Below are positions 6,320 through 11,658 of a stretch of 11,658 nucleotides of DNA, in pieces (position 1 is the first letter of the stretch; each line of letters starts with the position of its first letter). The notes beneath the pieces were generated by a model that saw only the letters and a list, made by a program, of their open reading frames with translations, was not told the origin of the DNA and did not search any database. This DNA is from Synergistales bacterium (GTDB taxonomy: Bacteria > Synergistota > Synergistia > Synergistales > 79-D21). The DNA is taken from the NCBI GenBank assembly GCA_015657435.1, contig JADLKH010000001.1, positions 231,435 through 243,092 on the forward strand, read 5' to 3'. Made by a program: the position numbers and the translations under genes.

Positions 6320-6865
6320 TCAATCAAAGATCTCATGAAAGATCCAACCTAGAACCACTCCTCCAGCTGCCCACTTCGCATTCTCAAAAGCCATCTTCTT
6401 CCTATACCTGGACAGTCCCTCATTCGCCTGCGCTGCCACCTCGGCCCACTGATTGGCCACAGTGTCCTTTCGCCTGAGCTCTTCGTTCAGCCGGTCAATC
6501 TCCGTCGCCATGCTCGAAACGAGGGTGTCCTTCCGCTTGTGCCCTTCCAATGCAACAGCCAGCTGCTCTTCCTGCGTCAGGGCTTTTGTGGCCAATCCGC
6601 GGGCGAAGGGAAGCGTCATAAGCAGCTTCAACTGCCCATCCCGAGGATCCACGTAAGGCTCGACATATGGCTCAGACCCAAGATCAAAACTGGCCAAGCT
6701 TGCTCCTTCGAAGGGCAGGATTGTTTCACTGGGAGCCGAGGTCGTCTCCGGAAACGGGGCATCCGTTCCAGCCGTGGCCTGTATCGGACCGAACAAAATC
6801 AACAAGGATCCGAGCAAGACCATCAGCGTCAGCATCCTTAACTGCCTGAGCCTTCTTCTTGACAC
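6320..6865 (-). CDS. Phage lysis-cassette protein with two hydrophobic ends, spanin-like
   Basis: The protein has 181 residues. It has a basic N-terminus (SRRRLRQLR) followed by a hydrophobic segment or signal peptide (about 11-33), a Pro/Ser/Thr/acidic stretch, a helical part (about 90-155, with a coiled-coil look around EIDRLNEELRR), and a second hydrophobic segment near the C-terminus (WAAGGVVLGWIF). GTG at 6865 was chosen because GGAGG lies 9 bases before it; the ATG at 6835 lacks a good site. Its first 140 bases overlap the upstream membrane coiled-coil gene in another frame. Position and overlap recall an outer spanin gene, and the two-ended hydrophobicity recalls a unimolecular spanin. 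It contains no Cys at all, however, so it cannot be a lipoprotein like known outer spanins. Function is inferred from context; the sequence itself is not one I recognise. Confidence 0.7.
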   Translation of the reverse strand: MSRRRLRQLRMLTLMVLLGSLLILFGPIQATAGTDAPFPETTSAPSETILPFEGASLASFDLGSEPYVEPYVDPRDGQLKLLMTLPFARGLATKALTQEEQLAVALEGHKRKDTLVSSMATEIDRLNEELRRKDTVANQWAEVAAQANEGLSRYRKKMAFENAKWAAGGVVLGWIFHEIFD

Positions 6866-7097
6866 GAGCCTTCGCCTCCTTTCCCATCCAGTCGTTTATC
6901 TGGACATATTGCTTCTGGAGGTCCTCGAGCCGTTTCTGAGTCACATGGATTTCGGATTCCAGCAACTTCGCCTGGTCCTTGAGCTGGCCGATCGCGGTCC
7001 CGTAATGATGGCGCCCGAACCAGTAAGCCGATCCAATCAGGAAACTTAGGATCGCTACGATGAGAAGGATGGCGTTCCGCGCCGTCTTGAACGTCAT
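6726..7097 (-). CDS. Probable inner-membrane spanin-like protein (Rz-like)
   Basis: The protein has 123 residues. An N-terminal transmembrane segment (about 9-29, ILLIVAILSFLIGSAYWFG) is followed by a periplasmic coiled coil (about 35-75, with QLKDQAKLLESEI and KRLEDLQKQYVQI). A charged Lys/Ala-rich stretch and a tail with one Cys come next. This is the architecture of Rz inner spanins, which join the outer-membrane partner to fuse the two membranes in the last step of Gram-negative lysis. The ATG at 7097 overlaps the previous stop as ATGA and has GGGGGAAGG upstream. The last 140 bases are shared out of frame with the next gene, as in Rz/Rz1-type pairs. There is no sequence-level family match I can assert. 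Confidence 0.68.
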   Translation of the reverse strand: MTFKTARNAILLIVAILSFLIGSAYWFGRHHYGTAIGQLKDQAKLLESEIHVTQKRLEDLQKQYVQINDWMGKEAKARVKKKAQAVKDADADGLARILVDFVRSDTGHGWNGCPVSGDDLGSQ

Positions 7098-7216
7098 TCG
7101 GCCTTCCCCCGCTCCTTCAGCCAGGCCACGAAATCCACGACGAAGGTCACAAAGGCCTTTGCCTTCGCCCACAGCCACTTCACACCCGCAACGAACTTTG
7201 ACCAGAACGCACCCAT
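7094..7216 (-). CDS. 40-residue Trp-rich membrane-active peptide in lysis cassette
   Basis: This is a small gene easily missed. It encodes 40 residues that alternate aromatic and hydrophobic residues with Lys (FWSKFVAGVKWLWAKAK, then FVTFVVDFVAWL), ending in a charged ERGKAE tail. It could be one membrane-embedded or amphipathic helix. The ATG overlaps the preceding stop as TGATG. It has GGGGAG 7 bases upstream, and its own stop overlaps the next ATG as ATGA. Such exact coupling on both sides argues that it is translated. It may be a small holin, antiholin or pinholin-like partner of the membrane protein before it; I do not recognise a family. Confidence 0.62.
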   Translation of the reverse strand: MGAFWSKFVAGVKWLWAKAKAFVTFVVDFVAWLKERGKAE

Positions 7217-7605
7217 CAGGGCTCTCCCCTTTCCGTCGACTGAGGGCCCCATGCTCCGCCCTCGTAGCTTCCTCCATATCCTCCGTATTCGGAGACCTTC
7301 GATCCCCGCTTCCCAGGAAAACCGAACCTGGCCACGGCCTGCTTCGCGATCGTCGCGACGGGGACCCACGACAAAACCTCGAAAAAATCCACCTCGACCT
7401 CGGTGATGTTCGGGCCGTTCAGCGCCATGGAGATTCCGACGTAGATCCAGAGCGGCAGGGCAGACACGGCCGCGAACTCGTCGATCGTCAGCCCCTCGCT
7501 ATCGTTGAAGAACGTCCTGCCGTTCCGGTTGAGCCAGCAGATCAGGAACAGGAACCCCGCGAATATGCCACTGAGAAGGATGGCTTCCCTCGATACGACA
7601 CCCAT
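7216..7605 (-). CDS. Putative phage holin-like membrane protein
   Basis: The protein has 129 residues. It has an N-terminal transmembrane segment (about 7-25, AILLSGIFAGFLFLICWL), a short polar loop, a second hydrophobic segment (about 44-63, AAVSALPLWIYVGISMAL), a moderately hydrophobic stretch (WVPVATIAKQAV) and a Gly/Tyr-rich tail (YGGYGGSYEGG). It directly follows two endolysin genes, the usual place for the holin that releases them through the inner membrane. The ATG at 7605 was preferred over TTG at 7626 because AGGGG lies 7 bases upstream. It ends in the TGATG overlap with the next small gene. The holin assignment comes from topology and neighbours only. Confidence 0.6.
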   Translation of the reverse strand: MGVVSREAILLSGIFAGFLFLICWLNRNGRTFFNDSEGLTIDEFAAVSALPLWIYVGISMALNGPNITEVEVDFFEVLSWVPVATIAKQAVARFGFPGKRGSKVSEYGGYGGSYEGGAWGPQSTERGEP

Positions 7606-7609
7606 GCCG

Positions 7610-8182
7610 TCACCCCTGTCTGACAACCATCTCCAGCCGTTTCAGCCGGTTCAACCAGCCACGCAGAAAGCGAACCTGGGATGGATTCCCCTCTTTGAAG
7701 CCGAGAGCGGGGTTCCCGTAGACGATCGCTCGCAAGAAACACCGGCGAAGACCGATATGGCTCAAGGCTATGTTTATCGGCCCGACCCTAACCAAAACCA
7801 TCCCAAGTGCCGCTTGCGTCTTCGGCCCGAAGCCTCCGTCTAGAACCAGAACCGCTCCAAAGGTATTCAGGGCTCTCTGCAGGTATTCCACAGATCTGCC
7901 ATGGCCTGAATGAACACTCATGTCGAATACCGAAAGAGAAAGCGGCCAGGGCATGAAATCGCACCCAGCCGCCTGCCAATATTGCCGCTCATATATTGCT
8001 CGGACGTGAGGATCGGTGAGATCCCCGACACATGGCGGGAAATCAGGGTGAAACTTCCTCCAGCCGTCCAGGGTTCCCTGAGTGATCCCTCGATTCGTCA
8101 GCCCTCCACGATCTAGCGGATCATCTGAGACGCCTCCCTCGGAATTCAGAACAAACCGTAGGGCCTTATCAGGCATGCTCAC
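7610..8182 (-). CDS. Phage endolysin, glycoside hydrolase family 108 (N-acetylmuramidase)
   Basis: This is a lysozyme-type enzyme that cuts the MurNAc-GlcNAc bond of peptidoglycan during host lysis. It has 190 residues, typical of GH108 (PF05838). The N-terminus has FVLNSEGGVSDDP with the catalytic Glu (about residue 15), then DRGGLTNRGITQGTL, the family's diagnostic block. The C-terminal half (YWQAAGCDFMPWPLSLSVFDMSVHSG, then the VEYLQRALN and LDGGFGPKTQAAL segments) fits the peptidoglycan-binding part usually attached (PG_binding_3). No signal peptide is present, so a holin is needed for release. The start is taken as GTG at 8182. It overlaps the preceding stop as GTGA and has GGAGG 8 bases upstream; the ATG at 8176 is the alternative, two codons later. 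Confidence 0.9.
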   Translation of the reverse strand: MSMPDKALRFVLNSEGGVSDDPLDRGGLTNRGITQGTLDGWRKFHPDFPPCVGDLTDPHVRAIYERQYWQAAGCDFMPWPLSLSVFDMSVHSGHGRSVEYLQRALNTFGAVLVLDGGFGPKTQAALGMVLVRVGPINIALSHIGLRRCFLRAIVYGNPALGFKEGNPSQVRFLRGWLNRLKRLEMVVRQG

Positions 8183-8544
8183 CCCATCCACCTCCGTTTC
8201 AGGCCAACGTCCACGTGGATAAACCCGCGCTTCGGGTAAATCCCGATCCCCCCGTTCAGGAACATCGGAACGCGAGCAGCCTGGCCGGCAAGTTCGTAGG
8301 GTGTCAAACCTGCGGCATAGATATCTGCCGCGCATCCCTGGACATGGTAGGAATTAGGAACTCCCCCAACTTCCGCATTGTGCTTTGGGCACCGATAGGC
8401 ACAGGTCACAATAATCGGCCTTTTGATCAGATCCCTAAGCATCTCCAGCCCTAATACAAGGTGAGGTTGGATAAACCCATGTCCGGTGCCGCAACACTTA
8501 CAAAGGAACTCGCTTTCATCGAAGTGCTGGGAAAGCTTCGCCAT
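8179..8544 (-). CDS. Phage endolysin, M15-type zinc peptidase (D-Ala-D-Ala carboxypeptidase-like)
   Basis: This enzyme cleaves peptidoglycan peptide bonds. It has 121 residues, matching the compact Peptidase_M15_3 fold (PF08291). It opens with LSQHFDESEFLCK, has PIIVTCAYRCPKHN in the centre, and shows the zinc site as His67 and Asp74 (SYHVQGCAADIY) plus His110 (FIHVDV). The N-terminal CxCC (15-18) is a frequent feature of phage members. There is no signal peptide. The frame is open upstream to 8718, but the ATG at 8544 starts at the conserved family N-terminus and has AGGGGGAG just before it. It starts 11 bases after the preceding stop and overlaps the GH108 gene by four bases, so two different cell-wall enzymes are made from one coupled unit. 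Confidence 0.9.
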   Translation of the reverse strand: MAKLSQHFDESEFLCKCCGTGHGFIQPHLVLGLEMLRDLIKRPIIVTCAYRCPKHNAEVGGVPNSYHVQGCAADIYAAGLTPYELAGQAARVPMFLNGGIGIYPKRGFIHVDVGLKRRWMG

Positions 8545-8555
8545 TCCCTCTCCCC

Positions 8556-8957
8556 CTACCTCATGGCAAGAAACCCCAGAATAGCCACCACCATGAGCCA
8601 GACCGCCCGCTCGGCCCAACCGGAGGTAAAGAACGCCTGATCGATTTTCTTTTCCTGTTCTGCCGCCTTCTCCAGGTGTGACTTCGTGGCGTCCCGCTGT
8701 CCCTGGTTCTGGGCGCATCGCCTCTCCATCGCAGTTATCGACTCTTCGTGTTTCTTGAAACGTTCTCGGCCGTCCCTGAGATCCCGTTCGATTGCAAGGA
8801 GGCGAGTATCGACTGTTGCCTGCTGGGTCATGAATCGGCTGAAGGTGTCGGCCAGTTCCTTCATGGACCCCTTCATTTCATCCAGCGACTTCTGGACATT
8901 CTTCTGCTCGGTTTCCAGTCCCTTCAGCCTCTCCAGGATCGTGCTTTCCTCTGACAC
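8556..8957 (-). CDS. Coiled-coil protein with C-terminal membrane anchor, XhlA-like holin accessory
   Basis: The protein has 133 residues. A long heptad-rich helical region (about 5-110, including ILERLKGLETEQKNV and LLAIERDLRD) leads to one hydrophobic segment at the very end (AVWLMVVAILGFLAM). A coiled coil with a C-terminal tail anchor at the head of a lysis cassette resembles the haemolysin/XhlA group that assists holins in phages. This is an architectural likeness, not a firm family match. The GTG at 8957 was chosen because GGGAGGTGAGG lies directly upstream, while the frame's earlier codons run through a terminator hairpin. It is the first gene after that terminator. Confidence 0.65.
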   Translation of the reverse strand: MSEESTILERLKGLETEQKNVQKSLDEMKGSMKELADTFSRFMTQQATVDTRLLAIERDLRDGRERFKKHEESITAMERRCAQNQGQRDATKSHLEKAAEQEKKIDQAFFTSGWAERAVWLMVVAILGFLAMR

Positions 8958-8972
8958 AGCCTCACCTCCCAC

Positions 8973-8997
8973 AAAAAAGGGGCCCCTAAGGGGCCCC
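8973..8997 (-). terminator. Intrinsic terminator between tail and lysis genes
   Basis: Two copies of the self-complementary GGGGCCCC (8979-8986 and 8990-8997) pair around TTA and are followed on the minus strand by six T. It lies 22 bases past the fibre-assembly stop and ends about 15 bases before the next GTG, close to that gene's ribosome binding site. It separates tail-gene from lysis-gene expression, or requires phage antitermination for read-through. Confidence 0.85.
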
Positions 8998-9019
8998 ACA
9001 TGTTACCCGTGCCTTTTGC

Positions 9020-9526
9020 CTACCAGGTTATGGCCTGCACCTCGCTCAGGGTCAAGCAGACCTCAACCTGTTCTGCCAGGGTCTTTTCCTTCGAGAAAGC
9101 CGCTTGTACATGAGTACGAACTGCAGCGGCAATCGCTAAAACCTGCTCAGCCGTTAGCGTTGCCCAGCCGGAGGCGGACTTCCATTCGATCGTGATCGTG
9201 GAATCCTGCAAGGCGGACAGAGCAGCCCCGGTCAAAAGCGCCTGGCTTTCCCTGTCCGTCCGGATGACCGTCCCGTCCGGCAGGGTCAATCCTCCCGTTT
9301 CCTCTTCCCAGCGTTCCTGGGCAAGGAGAGCTAGCCTTTCGGCCTTCGCCTCTTCCAGGGTCATCTCCGCGGGCTGGGGAGGGATAAAGGCTCCTCCGTC
9401 CCACGGCCACCCTTCCTGCACTTCCGGTCCCACTTCCACCAGGAGGATATCCGGGGCGAAATCGGGCTTTTCCTCGCTCTCGAAAACCCAATGGGCCCGA
9501 CCATTGAGAACCTGCGCGTACCGCAT
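9020..9526 (-). CDS. Phage tail fibre assembly-type protein, DUF4376
   Basis: The protein has 168 residues. The N-terminal half resembles tail fibre assembly proteins that sit beside fibre genes: short beta strands, a Trp-containing WPWDGGAFIPP stretch, then a helix EEAKAERLALLAQERWEEE. The C-terminal half is DUF4376 (PF14301), seen as EETGGLTLPDGTVIRTDRES, then LTGAALSAL, a Trp-containing strand, LTAEQVLAIAAAVRTHVQAAF and a final helix. In phages such proteins are thought to chaperone or cap the receptor-binding fibre encoded just before them, as here. The ATG at 9526 is preferred; AGGTGAGG lies directly upstream. A GTG at 9535 in the same frame falls inside that site. Confidence 0.82.
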   Translation of the reverse strand: MRYAQVLNGRAHWVFESEEKPDFAPDILLVEVGPEVQEGWPWDGGAFIPPQPAEMTLEEAKAERLALLAQERWEEETGGLTLPDGTVIRTDRESQALLTGAALSALQDSTITIEWKSASGWATLTAEQVLAIAAAVRTHVQAAFSKEKTLAEQVEVCLTLSEVQAITW

Positions 9527-9535
9527 CCGCCTCAC

Positions 9536-10699
9536 CTACCATTCCACGATGACGATGCCGGAAGCCCCGTCGCCCCCGGCATAGTTCGCCGTGCCGACGG
9601 ACCGCCCTCCGGCTCCGCCGCCTCCGTAGACCAGGCCGTTGGGACCATTCCCGGCCCCGAGCGCGGCCCAGACGACTCCGCCGGAGAGAAGACATCCCCC
9701 GCCGGTCCCCGACGTCCCGTAAACCTTGAAAGTAGTGCCGTTGTAGCTTTCGAATCCGCATCCGGGCGATCCGCCGTCACCGCCCGCTGCACCCCCCGCT
9801 GAGGTTGTTCCTCCACCTCCGCCCGAAGCGGACAGGAGCGCGCCGAAACTTGAAGCGCCGCCGGCGGATCCGCTGTTTGCTCCCGAAGCCCCGCCGCTGC
9901 CGCCAGCTCCTATGGTGATCGTGATGCTGTCTCCGGGGGTGACGGAAACCTCGCGCTTGACTTTGGCCTCCGCCCCGCCGCCACCGCCGGAGGTTCTCAC
10001 GTAGTCGGTGCTCTGGCCGTCCACTCCCGCGCCCCCGCCGCCTCCTCCGCAGAGGGTGACGTAGACCGTATGGACGCGGGGAGGGACGACGAAGACCCCG
10101 CTTGCAGTGAATATCTGGCATCTCGTTCCGAGAGCGCGGCCATCCATCAGGGCTCCCATGCCCCGGTAGCTGACGGCCACCGTTTTTCCCGCATCCGCGC
10201 TGTTGAATTTCAGCGTCCCGGTATTCCAGTTCTCATCGTTGTCGGCCTGTGTCGTGTAGTCGGGCCAGTACTGCCCCTGCGAGGGGTCCGCAGCGACCTC
10301 CTCCCACGCTTCCCCGTAGACCGCGGTGCCGGTCGTGTGGGTCGTGGCCGTCGTGCCGTTGTAGCCCCGGGTCACGGTCAGGGTCGCCCCGGACACCCCC
10401 GAAACCAGCATCTGCTCGGAATCGACGGCGATCACGTCCCCCGCTGTAAACCAGCCGGCCTGCGCCGAACTGGCCAGGTCGACCCCGGTTTCCGAGGCGT
10501 CGAGATCCTCCCCGAGTTCCGCCTTGAGCCTGAGGGACATCGAAGAGGGACTCTCATACTTCGGCAGCTCGTCGAGCCGGACCGAGTACGGGGAGCTCGA
10601 CTCGATCACGTGCTCCTCGTTTGCGATCGCCACGTCCTGCAGGGCATCCTGGAACGGGTCGTAGCGGTAGTCCTCCGGACGCAAAAGCTTCCTTGTCAT
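9536..10699 (-). CDS. Phage tail fibre/receptor-binding protein with glycine-rich C-terminal domain
   Basis: The protein has 387 residues. The N-terminus (1-60, charged) is likely the attachment to the tail. Residues about 55-130 form a beta-rich domain with AGDVIAVDSEQMLVSGVSG and LTVTRGYNGTTATTHTTG, a pattern frequent in phage fibre proteins. From about 195 (IFTASGVFVVPPRVHTVYVTL) the chain enters a glycine-rich domain up to the end. It has repeated runs of 4-6 Gly alternating with Ser/Ala turns and the closing strand GIVIVEW typical of this domain. In phage S16 a comparable Gly-rich adhesin packs as polyglycine II helices with variable loops binding the host receptor; the same role is inferred here. 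The ATG at 10699 has AGGTGAGG upstream and follows the previous gene by nine bases. Confidence 0.85.
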   Translation of the reverse strand: MTRKLLRPEDYRYDPFQDALQDVAIANEEHVIESSSPYSVRLDELPKYESPSSMSLRLKAELGEDLDASETGVDLASSAQAGWFTAGDVIAVDSEQMLVSGVSGATLTVTRGYNGTTATTHTTGTAVYGEAWEEVAADPSQGQYWPDYTTQADNDENWNTGTLKFNSADAGKTVAVSYRGMGALMDGRALGTRCQIFTASGVFVVPPRVHTVYVTLCGGGGGGAGVDGQSTDYVRTSGGGGGAEAKVKREVSVTPGDSITITIGAGGSGGASGANSGSAGGASSFGALLSASGGGGGTTSAGGAAGGDGGSPGCGFESYNGTTFKVYGTSGTGGGCLLSGGVVWAALGAGNGPNGLVYGGGGAGGRSVGTANYAGGDGASGIVIVEW

Positions 10700-10708
10700 G
10701 GCCTCACC

Positions 10709-11658
10709 TCACTGATCCAGCAATTCGGCCTGCTTCTGTCTCCTGGCCAGGTCGACGATGATCTTCTCGTAGTGGTCCGAGGTATCCCCGAGCGTCAAAG
10801 AACAGGCGATGCCCGCGCTCGAGACGGCGTACTTCACCTTGCTTATCGGGTAGTCCCGGTAGGTCGAGCCGTCTTCGCTTGTGATCCGGGCCTTGCCCTG
10901 AGGCGTCAGCTTCCTGACCGCATAGGCTCCTGCGGCCGTCATGTACCAGAGCTGGATGCCCTTGACCGCGGCCGAAGCCACCGGATCCTTCGACCGGATC
11001 AGCTGGGTCTGCCCCCACTGGGTCGCGTCTGCCGCGGTCAGGGCGGAGGGGATGGTCTTCACGGCCTCCCTCAGCCCGTAGGCCGCCTGGCTGACGGCAT
11101 CCTCCACCGTGGCCAGGATCCCGCTCGCCTCTTCCGACGTGTTGCTGGTCTTTACATGGATCCGGTTGATGATGTCGTCGATCGATTCCTCGGGCAGGTA
11201 TTCGCTCAGGTGCCTGCCTACCGTGAACCGTGCCGATTCGTTGATGTCCGTGCTGATGGGCTTGAAGAAGAACTCGCGGTAGGCGTCCACCCCGTAGACG
11301 TAGTTGGCCGCGAACTCCGCAAGCTCCTTGATCGCCTCGTTGGCGTCGGTATAGGCGAACTCGATCCCCGAAGCGACGTAGCCCACGGCGACGATCTTGC
11401 TGGACCGGTAAAGGATCCCCGTGTTCGGCTCCACGAGGGTCTGGATGATGTTCTTCGCGATGGCCGCGATGTCCTGGTTCTCGTAGGACCCGTTCACGAG
11501 AACCCTCTGCAGCTGAGTCACGAACCCGTCACCCCGATAGACGTAAGTTTCAGAGGTGCTGCCGGCCAGGGGCTTGCTGATGACATAGCCCGAATACCAG
11601 GGCTGGACGTCGTCGAACAGGTGGATATCCAGCCTGTCCCCGTAGTCCAGGCCGAAAC
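10709..11658 (-). CDS. Phage tail hub/tail-tip-like protein, N-terminus cut by window edge
   Basis: The frame is open to the right edge, giving 315 codons in the window. The GTG at 11521 is internal, because the sequence before it reads as a continuous protein. The first visible part (DYGDRLDIHLFDD, then WYSGYVISKPL, then YVYRGDGF) resembles the first barrel of tail hub proteins, where the phage phrase is 'implemented on a small wedge of beta strands'. It continues with DIAAIAKNIIQTLVEPNTGI and GIEFAYTDANEAIKELAEFA, helices found in the hub core. It ends with a beta domain (ISKVKYAVSSAGIACSLTLGD) and a charged terminal helix. This likeness to siphophage tail-tip or gp27/gpD-type hubs is by pattern, without a firm family name. 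It lies directly upstream of the fibre gene it would hold. Confidence 0.6.
   Translation of the reverse strand, partial: FGLDYGDRLDIHLFDDVQPWYSGYVISKPLAGSTSETYVYRGDGFVTQLQRVLVNGSYENQDIAAIAKNIIQTLVEPNTGILYRSSKIVAVGYVASGIEFAYTDANEAIKELAEFAANYVYGVDAYREFFFKPISTDINESARFTVGRHLSEYLPEESIDDIINRIHVKTSNTSEEASGILATVEDAVSQAAYGLREAVKTIPSALTAADATQWGQTQLIRSKDPVASAAVKGIQLWYMTAAGAYAVRKLTPQGKARITSEDGSTYRDYPISKVKYAVSSAGIACSLTLGDTSDHYEKIIVDLARRQKQAELLDQ

Noticed and set aside
6726..7277. Upstream start for the Rz-like protein at 7277
   Set aside because: It would run through the 40-residue gene and part of the holin-like gene; ATG 7097 is coupled by ATGA and starts just before the membrane segment.
9560..10080. 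GC-rich repeats as CRISPR or tandem DNA repeats
   Set aside because: They are irregular glycine codons of the tail fibre, without uniform repeats and spacers.
11519..11521. GTG 11521 as the start of the tail hub-like gene
   Set aside because: The frame continues upstream to the window edge with protein-like sequence (DYGDRLDIHLFDD), so the GTG is internal.

Overview
The window most likely comes from a Gram-negative bacterium of the phylum Synergistota. The main evidence is a porin at 4822-6249 with a signal peptide, one N-terminal SLH domain, a coiled coil and a C-terminal beta-barrel ending in Phe. The nearby BMP-type nucleoside importer and DUF4127 protein, the SD-led genes and the moderately high GC fit this. 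A Negativicutes-like diderm with OmpM porins is the main alternative. Taxonomy is inferred; no rRNA or marker gene is present.

Region 1 (1-2719, minus strand) is a host transport operon. A BMP-family periplasmic binding protein (1492-2574) is followed by a double-domain ABC ATPase (1362 to beyond the left edge). A hairpin-plus-T-tract terminator lies between them, so the ATPase is probably made at a lower level than the binding protein. Permeases are expected beyond the left edge. A 9-bp dyad and a tentative promoter precede the binding-protein gene.

Region 2 (2720-4821) holds a secreted DUF4127 protein of unknown function on the minus strand. Its leader carries an intrinsic terminator ending about 20 nt before the start codon, a competing upstream hairpin, and farther upstream a 32-bp near-perfect palindrome. 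This looks like transcription attenuation plus an operator. The divergent spacer also carries the promoter and roughly 240-nt leader of the porin. The leader can fold over the porin's ribosome binding site.

Region 3 (4822-6300, plus strand) is the SLH porin and its strong 14-bp stem, GAAA-loop terminator.

Region 4 (6320-11658, minus strand) is one end of a tailed prophage read toward the porin. In transcription order it carries a tail hub-like protein (partial, entering from the right edge), a glycine-rich tail fibre, a DUF4376-type fibre-assembly protein, a terminator, and a tightly coupled lysis cassette. The cassette comprises a coiled-coil/TM protein, an M15 peptidase endolysin, a GH108 muramidase, a holin-like membrane protein, a 40-residue Trp-rich peptide and a membrane coiled-coil protein. 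The last gene overlaps the membrane coiled-coil gene out of frame by 140 bases, as spanin genes do. Most junctions in the cassette are 1-11 bases or GTGA/TGATG/ATGA overlaps, so translation is probably coupled. The host-prophage junction probably lies between 6250 and 6320.

No CRISPR, tRNA, rRNA, insertion sequence or new defence system was seen. The items best worth follow-up are the DUF4127 leader and palindrome, the two-enzyme lysis cassette, and the overlapping spanin-like pair that lacks a lipobox.
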